This document shows, piece after piece, positions 19,851 to 33,649 of a DNA stretch of 64,000 nt. Positions within the stretch are counted from its first letter, which is position 1. Each line of letters opens with the position of its first letter. A model generated the notes under the pieces. That model worked only from the letters and a program-made list of their open reading frames with translations. It had not been told where the DNA came from and ran no database searches. Both the position numbers and the translations under genes were made by a program. This stretch comes from Solanum dulcamara (taxonomy: Eukaryota > Streptophyta > Magnoliopsida > Solanales > Solanaceae). The stretch is taken from the NCBI RefSeq assembly GCF_947179165.1, contig NC_077239.1:2046001-2110000 (forward strand), read 5' to 3'.

Positions 19851-22371
19851 AACTCTGTTTAATAGCATAAAATCACTATTTGGGGCAGCGAAGAAGTGAC
19901 ACAAACAGTCCACTTCGTTTCAGCACATCAAGAGATTTTCGAGGCGGGTTTTGGCGAGTTTTGGCCAATTTCGGATAAGGTAAGGTCTTTCCTCTTAATT
20001 TGGAGTTTATAGTTAAATTGAAGTCGAGTAGGGTGTTGTGTTTGGGGTGCTGCTGCTTTAGGTGGTGTGGTGGTGTGTTGCAGGGCTGAAAAGTATTCTA
20101 AAAGAGGAGTGGGTGTTGCTGGTTGCAGCCACACGATCCTCCATTTCGTATGGTTAAGGATTTTGTGAAATAGAGACTAGAAACCCTATTTTGGGTATCG
20201 TAATTTTGAGCGAGTCGTTTGGAGTTTGTATTGTGTAATGTTGATGTGAATTGCTTGTATATATGCTGCAGGTTATTGTTGTTGGTTGGCTGTAGTGATT
20301 AGGGATGTAATTGGAAATTCGGATAGGGCATGTTATAGGGGAGGTGCTGCCTAATTTCCGTTAACTCCTTAACTAACTAAAGAACTAGTCGAGGAGACGA
20401 GCGAGGAAATGAGTTCTATGAATACTCGTGTGCAACTTAAGATGCTGAAAAGTCAAGGGTTTTTTATATTCATATTGCTTCCGTGTTGAATAGGTTCAAA
20501 GAACGAAGAGGCGAACATGACAAAGAGTAACTCATAAGAGGTATGTAAAGCTATCTCTTTTTCCTTTTGGCGTGTCTTAGCTTTAAGTGAGTTGTATGTG
20601 AAATGTGGGGATAATTCCATCCCCAGAACTCTAAGTACGCCTCATAATCCCTATCCACTGCTTGATATTGGAACCCCTGCAAGAATTGAGTATTGCCTTT
20701 CAAGGCTTCTACGTGTTAAAAAATAGTGTATGGGAAGCTATCTTTCCCTTCTCTTGACATGTATTTGGCATGAAAATGAGGCTATGATGCCATGGTTGTT
20801 CACTGAGCCCCATGATGGGCCGGGTAAGAAATATGTACATGATGACCACATGAAGGAAAGTACAGACTATGTAAAGCTTATCCTCTTTCTTCTTTTGGCA
20901 TGTCTTAGACGTAAGTAGAACATGATACAATCTCTGGGTAATTCCATTCTTAAGCATCTCCTATTTACTTCTGGATATCGAACTCTTATGGTAGTGGAAC
21001 TATTTTTCCTTAAACTTCTATATGTTAAAGAGATAACAAATGTACAGGCTCCAAGTCTTAAAGACTATACGATAACAAGTGTTTCTGATTCCATAAGCGA
21101 TTTGGCCTTACTTTAATACATATCTACGGTCCTCGAGATTCTAAGTGATATATCCCCTAATGGCATTTAGAGAGCATTTGAGAGGACTACACTACTACTC
21201 GGGTTCTCAGACGATAGCTTAATTTTCTTATACGATCGAGTCTCTGATTGATTTAAATTGCATATAGTTACTCACTACTCTACTCGTGTATACTGTAACA
21301 CTTCTTTCACTGAGTCCCGGGCCGGGTATGTAATCGTGCACAGTTCACTGCATTATCAACCGAGTCCCTCACTAAAGGGTCGGATACGCTATATGAAGAC
21401 ATGACACTACAGTGACATGAACAACTCACCGAGTCCCTCACTAGAGGGCCGGGTACGTATGTATATATTTGATGATGTGATGTGATAAGGTGGTCATGGC
21501 GCCGGACCCTACGATGGTCCTACAGATATGATTCACCGGGTCCCTGAAAGGGCCGGCTATATTGTATAATTTGAGCATACATGTTTTTATGATTCACAGG
21601 GTACAGGTACAGAAGTTTCTTATATGATATTTTATCCCCTGCCTCTTTATTCAGATATGTTTTCAGTTGTACTATGTTATGTTTTACATACTCAGTACAT
21701 ATGTCGTACTGACCCCCTTTCTTCGGGGGGCTGCATTTTATACCCGCAGGTACAGATACAGGTTTTGGAAGTCCGTTAGCTTAGGATTCCGCTCAGCTCA
21801 GCTGGAAGAGGTTCCATTGTATCTGTTATGTCGAAAAATGGACAAAGTGCAAAATTAATTTCATCTTTATAAGAAAAAATCAATTTTAGTAAAAGAGGAG
21901 TCGCCACTTAATTTTTTAAAGAAATTAAGAAAACTTAATTTAAAAGACCCTAACAGATTTAAGTCTTAAAAATTCAGAGAAAAAGGTACGAGGTTCTTAT
22001 TTCCACTTTGAGAAGGTGTTAAGCATTCAAAGTGGCCGCTAACGCGCGGTTATCCGACGATTTGAAAATTATTTGACTAACTTTTGAAAATATTAATTTA
22101 AAATGATATGAAGACTTTAGAATTATTTTTTTAGAAGAAAAAAAACATTGAAAATAATATAGATGTATATATAAAAAAAGTAAAAGTTTATCAAATAACT
22201 AAGTAAAGGTAGAAAAACATTTAAAGAGTAAAATTAACATGAATTGGTTTATCTTTAGGGGAATCTAATTAGGTTAAAATAAATTAAAATTATTATCTAA
22301 GAAAGTATAACTAACATAAGTAACTAAATTATTACAACCCGAATCAATATAAATACAATAAATAATACATG

Positions 22372-22861
22372 AACAACAATAATAATAACAACAACAATAA
22401 GAAGAAGAACAACAATAATAATAACAACAATAACAACAATAAAAATAACAACAACAACAATAATAATAATAATAATAAGAACAACAACAACAACAACAAC
22501 AACAATAATAATAATAATAATAATAATAAGAACAACAATAATAATAATAAGAACAACAATAATAATAACAAGAACAACAACAACAATAATCAGAACAATA
22601 ATAATAATAATAAGAACAACAATAATAAGAAGAACAACAACGATAAGAAGAACACAATAATAATAATAACAAGAACAAGAACAACAATAATAAAAACAAC
22701 AACAACAACAACAATAATAATAATAATAGTAATCAACAACAAACAATAATAATAACAACAACAATAATAATAAGAACAAACAATAATAATAATAATAGTA
22801 ATCAACAACAACAATAACAATAAGAACAAACAATAATAATAATAATAGTAATAATAATAAT
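22372..22861. repeat. Compound AAC/AAT trinucleotide microsatellite, about 490 bp
   Basis: Almost uninterrupted AAC, AAT and AAG-type triplets. The long open frames across it (poly-Asn on plus; Leu/Ile/Tyr/Val-rich on minus) are artefacts of the triplet period and not genes. Confidence 0.95.
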
Positions 22862-23708
22862 ATCAAACTATTTGGAAAAATAATGAACAAAACTAAGTGC
22901 TTTCATGAAATAATCCTAACATATTCTAGCTAATTAACTCTAACACATGCTAGCTAATTAATCCTAACACATGCTAACTATAACAAATTTATATCATTAA
23001 TCTAATTATTCTTATATACATACTAACTAAAAAAAATAAGACTATGAATCAACTAAATATAAAACATGAAATAATTAAATAAAATAAAACTGAAAAAATA
23101 TTTTACCTCTTTTCGGGCCAAGATTGAAAACGATGAGCGGAAGACAACTTCACCACCACTCAATAGCTTGATGGAACTCCAATCTACAAAACAAAGAAAA
23201 AAAAATTAAAAAAAAAAAAAAAAAGTTTAGACTCGAACCTTCGTGGGTTCTTAGCCTAAATTTCAACTTCAATCTCCTATTTTTCGTGAAGAAAATATAG
23301 ATTGAAAGCTAGAAATTTTCACAACTTTTAGGCTGGGGACAAAAGTCCAAAATCCTAGCCAAGTTAAGAAAATTTCTAACTTTAGGGTGGTTAAAAAACC
23401 TCCTCATTCTTCTCTTCCTAATGAGAATATGAGCCTTTATATAGGCTCCAAAAACCCCAAATTTTCAATGTATTTTCGATGTGGGATAAGTGCATTTTTA
23501 GTTTTTTTTTTTTTTTTTTAGAAAAAACTAAAAATTTCAAAAATACAAACCATAACTAACCTAACTAACATTGTATTTAGTAAAAAATAAAATCTTTTGA
23601 GATAATTTTCGAATAATCACATAAATAGTAATCAAAGATATAGTTATATAGAAATATGTATATTATACTAAAATTTATATAAAGATAAAAATAGTTAAGA
23701 ATAATATG

Positions 23709-23711
<3 letters not shown>

Positions 23712-23771
<60 letters not shown>
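23712..23771. repeat. (AT)30 microsatellite
   Basis: About 60 bp of pure AT dinucleotide near the right end of the nested insertion. Confidence 0.95.
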
Positions 23772-23772
<1 letters not shown>

Positions 23773-24256
23773 CTAATTATTTCAAAATGTTCGAATTCAA
23801 AGAAACTCGATAGCTAATTTGCATTGTGGATGGTCAAAATTGGGTGTCAACGGTATCGAAGCCTAGTTTTTGGTACTAACCGCTGATGTATATAACTGCT
23901 TTGGTTTACTCAGGGGTACGACGGGGGCCCTGTCCCGCCATATATTATCGTTAATATTTTTAGAGGTCTGCAGACATGTATATGTGGGTTGTGTATGTTA
24001 GTTTGGTTCAACTGGGTCTACATGATGTATGATACGTGTTATTATGGTATGACAGCCTTGTCGGCTTGCGTGCCCTTTCATGATGTGATACAAATAAAAG
24101 AGGCTACAGGTTTATGAAAATGTTATAACCCATTAGGGTTCTGATGCATGGTATTACGTTGTTTATAGTTCGACTTGATCACAGCTGATAAATATGTATA
24201 CGGGGGTCCAGGTCGAACCCCAATCGCGACCTACGGGGTTGGATCGTGACAGTGTA

Positions 24257-27200
24257 CATTTCAGCTAATTAATATCTAAATTTATTTCTTCAAATATCAC
24301 AAGAATCAAAGTTTATCTTTATCAATAATCAAGGGATATTTATGTTTGGTTAAAAATATCAAATAGGCAATTAATTTAATATTTTTTGTTTAGAAGATGG
24401 GTGTATAATAAATTATTTGATTAGAGTAAAATTAAAATGTTGTTAGAAATCTTATTTGGTAGTCATAACGTGCTTGATCTCTAACATTTTGCTTTGAAAA
24501 TAATAATAAATATTAACTTTCTTAGGATGCTTTATTCCTTCAATTTTTAATACTTGTTTTTCGTTTTTTCTACTTTTTGTGATCCAATTCTATTATTAAT
24601 ATATAGAGACACCCCCATCCCCACACACCTTTTTTTTCTTGATAATATTATACTTTCCGATTCAATTTATGTAGCATATTCTTTCTTTCTTTTAATTTTT
24701 TCATTTTTTTCCTCAATAAGATATTTAATAATAAAAATATTTATAACTTATTTTTCAGAGCACAAATTTCAAAAATCTCTTTTTTTTTTATAATTAACGT
24801 CTAGTCGAGTTTATTCATGTCTAATGAACTCTAAACAAAAAGAGATATGTGTATTATAGTTGAGAAAATGGGGTGAAGGGTAAAAAAAAAGATAGAATCA
24901 AAAGTTTTGATATTTTATTATTGTCGTGTAAATTAAAATGAAGAGAATACTATTTTTCTTTAACATAACATGACCTTTGATTATTAGATACTACTTTAGC
25001 AATATTTTTTTTTTTCACAAGTAACAATTATTTAATCTTTTGTCCAAAGGATTATTCATTCAATTTTGATGGGAAATTGGATACTTCCTTATGTAATTGC
25101 AAATAAATAGTAATATAATTTTCAATAACTTAGTACTTTACTCAAGAGGCCTAATAACAACAGGCAATTAATGGTCTTTTCAAACACTATTAACAGATTG
25201 GAGAAAAGTTTACCAAAAAAGGAAACAGCTCAATTATAGGTAGGTGGAGCTATTAAAAAGATCAATTATGAAACATGATGAGATTTAAATTTTATACATT
25301 TAAACTTTTGTTGGTTCTATTTGAATATTTATAGATGTTAGTATAATTTCAGTCTTATCAACATCCTATCCCAAAATAATATTGTAGACCTATGAATTAT
25401 GTGGTTTCGATTCTTTCAGTGAAGCAAAAATCGGGAGTCAAAATTTAAAATTTATGAATTTTGACAGTTTCTTGCTTGTCATTGACCCCCTAACTCATTT
25501 ATGCTATTGAATTTACAACTTATTATATGTACATATTTTTGATGAATTTCTATATACCGAATATAGTTAAAGTTACTGATTCTATAAAACTTGCACAATA
25601 AATTATGTATTCACATCTTAAACGAAGTACACATATTAGAACATTTAGTACAATACCCAACATAGATAATTGTTAGGTTGAAAATACTACCTCATGTTAT
25701 GTTATGTTATATTATATGTTTTATAACAGTATCTCACTATAACCGCTAAAAATATTTTAGACAAATCATGTCGCTGTAAAGAGATGTGAGTGTAATACTG
25801 ACACTAAGGAATTTGATGATGGATAGAGAAATTCTTGATATGAATCATTTCTCCGTTAATAAATTATATTCAACACAAATATAAATTAGTCAGATTAATG
25901 AATTTCGAATACCAACTCATTTTATAAAACAAACTACTTAATTAGCACCACTAGCTCACCAAGAAAGAAGAGAAAGTAATTATTTGTACTTAAAGAGAAC
26001 AAAAGTAGTGTGTTAATCAATTCTCAATTACTCCATGCACCAAGAAGCTTCATGATTATGGAGGCTTTCTATGAATGATATCAATTTATAAGATATGATT
26101 TGATTTCTTAAATAAACAAATCAACTCTATTAAAGTTAGTTGTTAGAACAATTATATATCTTTCTTTCTTTTCTACTTCAATTGTTTCTCCCTTTATTCC
26201 TAACATATCTTATCAGTTATCACAACAACAAGCACAACCTACTCATTGTACTTCATATTCTAGACACTCAAATTTTTACAATAATTATTCAGAGTTTTTG
26301 ATTTTGAAATATGTTGAGTTAGTAATATATATCTCCTTAGAAGTGCTCATTAATTGTACTTGTCACTAGGATTTTTTTAAATTAAAATTTAGAAATATAG
26401 GTATTTTTAATCAATGCTCTATATAAATGTCACTAAATACTTTAGCGATTCTATTATTAACTCAATTGTCATTAAATATTTTTGTAATAATATTTTTAAA
26501 AAATCTATTGCTACTAAATGTCTATTTTGTTATAGTGCTTAAATGATGAAGCGGGGATTCATATAATTGTTATTATTTCTCAATCTGATATTTATTTTGG
26601 ATCTAATTAATCTAAATTCGCACTCCATTTAACTCATTGGGAAAGCTTTCCGCCTCTCCTACCCTTTCTTTTTTTTAAAAAAAATAATTAGGACTCTAAA
26701 TTACAAATATTTATAACTTTTTTTACAGCATAGTTATACAAAAAAAAAACTTATCTTTTAACTCCATATTTATTCAAATTTTGGCATACAAATTAAAACT
26801 GGGAGGATACTACTTTCCAAACCAGCCAATATTCATAATATCATTAATTAAAAAGGACAATATTCAGACAATAAGTTTGGCAAAATTGTTACTACATTTG
26901 AAATAAACATTTATTATTCTTCATCTTCAAAAAAAAAAAAGAAGGAAAAAAAGGACTCTTAAGACAAACCATGCTGTACAATTATTTCACTATTTTTCTT
27001 TGAAGTGTATAGATATAATCTATGACCACAATAATACTAGCTAATTTATTAGAAACTTGTAGCTATTTTAAATTAGTTCACATTAACTATCCACCTAAAT
27101 ACATTACATTTATAATATTTCACTTTTTCATATACTCTCCCGTTCTCTAATCAAGAAGAAGTAAAATAACGATATTGGGAGAATAAACATTGACTAACTC

Positions 27201-28128
27201 ATCGATAACTTTTTTTATTAGATTTTGTCTTTTTCGATATGATTTTTCCAGTAATTTATATAGAATATATAATTGAGATTATATTTTTATTTATTTAATT
27301 ATATCATCAATATGTTTCTTTATATGCAAATCTAATTCTTTTTCATAGATTAATCACATAAAGTTCCTTTTTTTTTGGTGAATGATGTTGAAACTCGAAC
27401 TCAGAACTTCATATACTCTAACATCATGGTGAAGTATACACATGATCATATCATAAAAAAACTTAGATAATTAGAAATTACACTTCTTTTCTTTAATTGG
27501 ATTAAAATAACATGAATTTAATTAATCAAAACTTCAAAATAGACATCGACAAAAAAATATTTTTTTTAAAAGGAAGGAAACAATGTCAGAAGTAGCAGCT
27601 TAGGAGATGAGATGTCTGTCAGACTTGAGGTACAAATTAATTTTGGATGGTTCTGCCTATTTTTGGACTTTTACATTTGAGAGAGTCACCTTTTGGTGTG
27701 TATCCCAAAAGGCTTAAAACCAAATAATAATAATTCATAAAGTTTCAAACATAGGAGTATTTTTTTTCCCTCGTAGTGTCCGGTCCGAATCAGTTTGCAC
27801 ATATTTTAATTAATTTTATTAAATAATTATTATATCTACTAACAATATGTATTAGGTAACAAATTCGATCCATAACAATGGAAATATGATTAACTTCACG
27901 ATAACTAAACTACTCCCCTCTCCCTTTCCCCCCTCTTTGGCTTGACAACGTTGATATAGGATTAGAACTTTTCTACTTCGTAAAATATTTTTGACAATAA
28001 ACAAAATAAGAAAATTTGAAAATTTGACCAAAAGGGCTATTAATTTCTCCATTTTATATTTTTTAGAATTTTGGTGCTATTCTATTAGATCATTTTACGA
28101 CCACTCTAAGAGTTATTGACCAAAAGAA
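24257..28128. other. Intergenic AT-rich DNA, no gene seen
   Basis: No convincing ORF or splice pattern. At 27376-27440 the minus strand has a B-box-like GAGTTCGAGTTTC followed by poly(A), a possible short SINE relic. Around 25710-25790 there is a CTCACTATAACCGCTAAAAAT-like stretch reminiscent of MITE ends. Both are too weak to call separately. Confidence 0.5.
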
Positions 28129-28133
28129 AATAT

Positions 28134-30163
28134 TGTACGATCGGAGCCATCGTTAATCATAATTAAAAAGAAATTCGCAAGAATTTGGCTTGATTGGGTT
28201 CCCTCACCTCGCCAGAGCGGGAATAAGATCGCCAAAGCAGGAAGTCGTAGGACAGAATTTAAATCGTGAATTTTTTTATTTTCTCCACTTTTCTCAAATG
28301 GAGGTTAGAGGCAAGGGTTTCTGCAAAACCCTCCAAAAAGGCTGCTCTTGACCTGGAAAGAAGAGGGAAGGAAATCTCTGCATTCGAAAGACTTTAATTA
28401 GTGAAATTCAATCCGGTCTTATCGTGACGTTGAGGATCAATAGTTTTAACAACACTATCTCTCCACGGATTGTTTGGCGCCCAGGTAGGCTAGGTTTTTC
28501 TTTTCTGAGTAATAAGTCTATACCTACTGTGTAGTGTAGAAAATTTTTTAATGAGAAATCATATAACTAAGCTGTGGGTCACGGGTCACGGATAAAAATT
28601 TGGTCGTATGGGTGTCTGGTTCGAATGTGACCTGGTAAAAAGGTGCTGTAATGATTTGGAAAAGTGTTTTAGTGGTGACATTATTGCATAAAGAAGGTTA
28701 TTTGATAACATGCATAGTGTTGTATACAGGACTATAAACTAAGTAAAGATTGTTGATAAACCTTAAAGGTTTGATAGTGTAGGTGATGGTCTAGTTTCCC
28801 ATATGTGTTCATATACTTGTTAAATTGCTTCAGATATGCATGTGTGCATATGAATAAGGAAACATGCTAGATTATGTATGAAGTGATCACTTGCTGGCCT
28901 GTTCTTGGTGATGAACCTGTTCTTAGTGATATAAATATTGTAAATACTCAATGTAATCATGATTGTGGTATGCTTTGATCGGGTGTCATATTCCAACACA
29001 TAATTGAATCGGGTGTCACATTCCGACACATATTTGGATCGAGTGTCACGTTTCGACATAAAATTAATTGTTTGTAGGTTGTGAGAGGACCCTAGAATGA
29101 AGCTATAACATGTGGAAACTATTGAGTTGTGATATTATTGAATGTGGTTGGACTTGGTGATATTTGTACTTTCATGAACTAATAAGGTTAGTGGTAAATG
29201 AGTCCTGAACTAAGGACTTGTAAACGAAACTTGAGTTGAGGGGTATTGGTTATTAGGGGTGATGATCTTGAAACAAACTGATTTGTGGATAAGAGAATGG
29301 GCCCTATTAGGCCTGGATGTGATCTATATGGTATAATTGTACACGTAGAAGTTGTAATTTTTAATTGCCAGAGAGTTTTACCATTGTGATGTCCATGAAT
29401 AACTGAGGTAGGGATAATGGCTACCTATAACTCAGGTGAGTTGGAAGAGTGTGGTTGTGAGAGGGATGTGTTTTATGTTGTAAGACAGTTGGACTAGGAC
29501 TAGGGATGGGTAGGCGAAATCATTGAGTGGTTAAGGTTGTTAGGTGGGACTGTTAGTAAATGAACAGTGGTATGGTAGGCTTAAACCCACGGTTATCAAA
29601 TTGTAATTAGAATGGTTGTGGAACTCTGAAATTTAGAGTGGGGAACACCCTAAGGTGGGAGTAAGGAGTGTACTTATTTGGTTGGGATGAACAATATGAT
29701 AAAGTTTAATTATTATGATATCTCTTATTTTTCTATTCATATATTATGCGGTGGGTATCAGATTGAACGATGATGTCTACCAGTACGTGTTGTTTGTACT
29801 GATACTACTCTTGCTATGCCACTTGGCATAGTCTGGTTGCAGGATCAACTATGTCTTTTAGGTGAAGACAAAGGTGATCCTCTAGCAGCTTCTATTTTTC
29901 CCTTCTCTTGGTGGAAGCTGGGTCATTGGTCTTTAATTTATTTCTACTCTTAGCATCTCTTGTACTTGTTTAGACCAGCATCTTTGGGGGTTTTGTTTAA
30001 CCTTGTATAAGTTAGATTAAATATAGTTTTCCTTAGAAATTTTGGTTAAATTGTTCAAGTCTTTGATTTTAACTTCCGTAATTTTTTTCTAGAATGGTTA
30101 AGGGTTCTCCTACTTAGGGTGTATAGTGGGTGCCCGCACGGCCCGGTGGGTTGGATCGTGACA
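28134..30163 (+). mobile_element. Solo LTR, Ty3/gypsy chromovirus-like, 2030 bp
   Basis: Begins TGTACGATCGGAGCC and ends GGTGGGTTGGATCGTGACA, with a 5-bp target duplication AATAT (28129-28133 and 30164-30168). No internal coding region. The last 16 bases match the end of the solo LTR at 18972-24251, so the two are related families. It includes a threefold ~31-bp repeat at 28979-29065. Confidence 0.85.
28979..29065 (+). repeat. Three-copy ~31-bp repeat in the LTR
   Basis: Units share the pattern GATCGGGTGTCA-ATTCCRACACATAATT, three in a row, diverging at a few sites. Confidence 0.85.
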
Positions 30164-30222
30164 AATATACATCATAAAAAGAAGTTCCAAGAAAAAGCAA
30201 CTCTATACGGGTTAGAACACTA

Positions 30223-30494
30223 CTCCCTCCAGTCCTTTTTACATATCAAATTTTGACTTGACACACCTATTAAGAAAATAATGATTGGTATAGTGAATTT
30301 ATCATTTTACCCTTATTAATTGATAGAGTTTTAAATATATTTTCTCACTCCATTTTTCGAAGACATTAACTCAATGTTAATAAATCGAAGGTATAATAGA
30401 AAGAAAAAAATTATCCTATCTTGATTTGTTAAAATTAACAAGTAAAAAAAATTAAATTAGAAAATATTTGATAAATAAATAAGGACGGAGGGAG
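30223..30494. mobile_element. Stowaway MITE, 272 bp
   Basis: Terminal inverted repeats CTCCCTCCAGTCC at the left and GGACGGAGGGAG at the right, flanked by TA dinucleotides (30221-30222 and 30495-30496). This is the Tc1/mariner-type Stowaway signature. The interior is AT-rich and non-coding. Confidence 0.88.
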
Positions 30495-31143
30495 TAAAAT
30501 ATAGTAGAAAATATATTGTACTATATACCTTTCTTATATCATGGAACATGTGCCCAAGGAGGGGAGCCTACCAAATGGCTACTATGATTTTTGAAGAAAA
30601 AAAAGGGGGAAGTAAAATCAGTTCATACTAGTATTTTATTTTATTGCTAATTCAATAATAAAGGGGCTAAAATGCTATTAAGTATGCATTCATTCGTACT
30701 CAGAAGATATTGAGTTTAACATTCATTCATAATCAAAAGTTTTGTATTTGTGTTTTGAAAATGCAAAAATCTTTAAACGTACGTTTATTCCCTCATGACC
30801 CTATGTGATGTAAAGCTGAATTTATCGGATCAACAAGTATTAAATATTACATGCTTAAAAGGGCAGCGTATCAATTATACTTAAACAATCTTTTATTTTT
30901 CAATTTTTAAATAAAGAAAAACTAATGATCATACTTCTCTTTACTTATTCCAAGCACCAACCAATTATCAAGTAATAGATTAATGTGTGTGGTAGCAAGA
31001 GTTGTTTTTAGTATGAAGCTCTTTACTTTTAAATATATTTTTTTAAAATAAATTTAAATCAATCGAATCTCCAAATAAGTATCAATTCCCAGATGGAATT
31101 TTTTAAAATGTAGGAGGAAAGAAATGGTAAGCATGTCTACATG

Positions 31144-31328
31144 ATACCAACAAGAGTTGTAGTGTAGTGGTGGGATTGACTCACCCTTTATTAGAGGTCT
31201 CGGGTTGAGTCCTGGGTATGAAAAAAATTATGTTGGGAGCACCACCCTTGAATGGGCCCTACAATGTGCGATCCAAATTTAATCGGGGCTCCACGGACTC
31301 CGAACAACGACTGAAAACCTAAAAAAAG
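31144..31328 (+). mobile_element. tRNA-derived SINE (SolS-like), 185 bp, intact target duplication
   Basis: Pol III A-box-like TAGTGTAGTGGTGGG and B box GGGTTGAGTCC are correctly spaced. The body has GGGCTCCACGGACTCCGAACA and the tail is AAAAAAA. A perfect 14-bp target duplication AGCATGTCTACATG flanks it (31130-31143 and 31329-31342). Family assignment to SolS is from memory. Confidence 0.88.
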
Positions 31329-31653
31329 AGCATGTCTACATGGTCAATTTAGATAGGTAACTTAGAAGTAGTCATAGTTGGTGGCTTTGTTAAAAATCAA
31401 GAGGTATGTGGCCCTTTATATCATGTCCAATAATTGAAGGACTTCTCATGTTAAATTATTTTCTCCTCCTTATAATAAGAGAAAAGTAAAATGTAAATCA
31501 AAATTAAAAAACTTCTATTTATTAGTAACATCTAAAGATGGAAAGTTACTAATATAAATCTTATTATACTTTTATTCTTGAAAAAATGTAAGGTTTAAGT
31601 ATTTATCATATCGGTCGTTAATCAAAGAGATCAATTTTGAAAGCAAAGAAAAT

Positions 31654-31880
31654 CGTTTTTGATAGAAAATGCAAAATGAAACAAAATGAATTAATCTTAA
31701 TTATTTTAACATGATTTAAAAAAATAGTTTTATCGTTTTGATAGAAAGTGCAAAATGCGACAAAATGAATTAATCTTAATTATTTTGACATGACTTAAAA
31801 AATAGTTTTATCGTTTTTTGATAAGAAGTGCAAAATGCGACAAAATAAATTAATTTTGACATGACTTAAAAAATAGTGAT
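31654..31880. repeat. Tandem repeat, ~79 bp x 3
   Basis: Units start CGTTTTTGATAGAAAATGC (31654), CGTTTTGATAGAAAGTGC (31734) and CGTTTTTTGATAAGAAGTGC (31812), each continuing AAAATGMRACAAAATGAATTAA and ending ACATGAYTTAAAAAATAG. Confidence 0.85.
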
Positions 31881-33649
31881 GTAAAAGAAATAAAGAAATT
31901 GTTGGGCATAACAACAAATGATTGTGACCAATTAGAACAAACTTTTTTTTTTTTTGCCAAATATAAAAATGGCATATACATACATGCTAAAATAAGTGAG
32001 GAATCTATATAAAAATGGCATATATATACATGGTAATCCTTTGACGCAAATTTTCAAAAATGATCGACTGAGTCATTATATATATTGTGATTATATATAA
32101 CAAATGAAATAAGTAGAATGTTTTTTTAAAAAATATTTTGATAAGATCTCTCATGAATCAATTTGATCTACATATTTAGCATAAATCAATCAACTTTTAG
32201 ACAAGCTGAATTGGATATATCAAAATGTGTTATTAATAAATTGATGGATCATAACCAGTTTAAACTTGAGCAGGTTGAGTCAGATTATTTTTTATGGACT
32301 CAACAAAAAGCGTTGAGAATAAACAAATAATTCTAGTTATATAAGGTGCCTTTTATTCTTTAATGGGTTTTATACCGTGTGAATATGAGGTTAGTATTAC
32401 AATTTTTGAGATTTAGCATGACATTTTTGAAACAAAAAGGGCAATTGGACCAGCAAAATTCAGTAGTGAAGTTTAAGTTTTGGTTTGGTACATTGGTACT
32501 TATAGGACTTTACTGATCTTTTGTACTGCTTAACTTTCATGGGCAGCAAACAGAAGTTGAGGCGGAACGATAAAGAGTATTCTATCATTCTTAATCAAAA
32601 GTTTTTAATTCGAGATTTGAGTATGAAATCGTCTTTGTCAGAGAGCGTTTTATTTTCTAATATGAAATTTTTCAACGCGAATTTGAATTTAGTCGTATTT
32701 CAATACGAGTATCACAAGTTCATGGGCAAAAATATCACAAGTGGTCCTTCTCTTAACTATTTAATGCTTGTTTTGCTATTAAAAAATTGGACCAAAAGGA
32801 ACTTTTAACAATATTGAATCCTAAGTTTCATAATCTTTTTATGCTTTCTTGGAAAGGCAAAAGAGAGAACAGAAAGTGAAGAGAAAAAGTCCAGAATATA
32901 AGATTGGTCAAAGAAAATTATAGCTTAGTATTTCTTCATTTCTTTCAAATCATGCTCTAAAATAGTCGAAGGTATATCATAAACCCCACTCTACCTCACC
33001 AAGGCAGGGATAATCTTGGTCATGCTGGGACTCACATATATAGCAACCAATACTCATTGCATTTTCATTAATAGAGTTTTTTTCCTAGCATTTTGGTGTC
33101 ACGAAATAAGAATTCAAGATTCTAAGCATTTTTCGTGTATGTCGACCAACTCTATTAGCCTCCCCAAACTTGGTTAGACCAGGCCTCACATGCCTGGTGA
33201 CTGGTATTTGTTGTATTTTTATTAATAAAGTCTCTTTTTTCAACGTTTTGGTGTCACAATATAGGAATTCATGTCGAAATTTTTTACATTGGGAGATAAT
33301 CACATCCTAATAGGGGCGATTCCATAACCAAAGCTCGGATGTGAGATTTTGGTTAAGGATGAGGGTTAGTTCTGTAAGATTACCATTTATTAAGGGAATG
33401 TAGGTAGTTTGGGCTAAGGTAAGCCCAACCTCTATTTGGGCCAAAATAGCAGCCAGTTTGGGCTAAAGTTAAGCCCAACCTCTCTTTGGGCAAAAATAGC
33501 AGCCCAAATCTGCCTGACATTTGAAACCATTTGATGAAATTTAGAAGAGTGTTCTTGAAAGAAGAAATCCTACAGGTAAAACTTTAAACGTATCGATTAT
33601 TTATATCAAATTATATTATTTTATTGTGATTTAATAAGGAAAAAATATG

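Larger units (their letters stand above)
21836..23855 (-). mobile_element. Nested insertion inside the solo LTR, probably another LTR-derived fragment
   Basis: The host LTR sequence resumes at GGTATCGAAGCC. The right end of the insertion, read on the minus strand, begins TTGACACCCAATTTTGACC, a start seen in other Solanaceae LTRs, and the left part contains GAGTCGCCACTTAATTTT and GTGGCCGCTAACGCGCGG. TCGAA at 21831-21835 and 23856-23860 may be the target duplication, although the termini are then not clean TG...CA. No coding sequence. It holds the large AAC/AAT microsatellite and a (TA)30 run. Confidence 0.6.
18972..24251 (+). mobile_element. Solo LTR of a Ty3/gypsy (chromovirus-like) retrotransposon, interrupted by a nested insertion
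   Basis: Starts TGTTATATCCCGCAC and ends GGGTTGGATCGTGACA, with a perfect 5-bp target duplication GTGTA (18967-18971 and 24252-24256). No gag-pol coding sequence lies inside, so it is read as a solo LTR of about 3.26 kb once the nested insertion (21836-23855) is removed. It contains a G-box-rich promoter-like zone, a duplicated leader block, and four copies of a GAGTCCC...GGGCCGGGTA motif (about 21316, 21361, 21431 and 21538), familiar in LTRs of this group. Classification rests on recall of Solanaceae LTRs with the same ends. Confidence 0.82.

Noticed and set aside
22274..22890. Several long open frames on both strands (poly-Asn, Leu/Ile/Tyr/Cys-rich)
   Set aside because: They arise from the AAC/AAT triplet microsatellite, which has no stops in several frames. 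No protein character.
31144..31200. Possible tRNA gene (A and B boxes)
   Set aside because: No cloverleaf acceptor pairing was found. The body, A-tail and 14-bp target duplication show a SINE.
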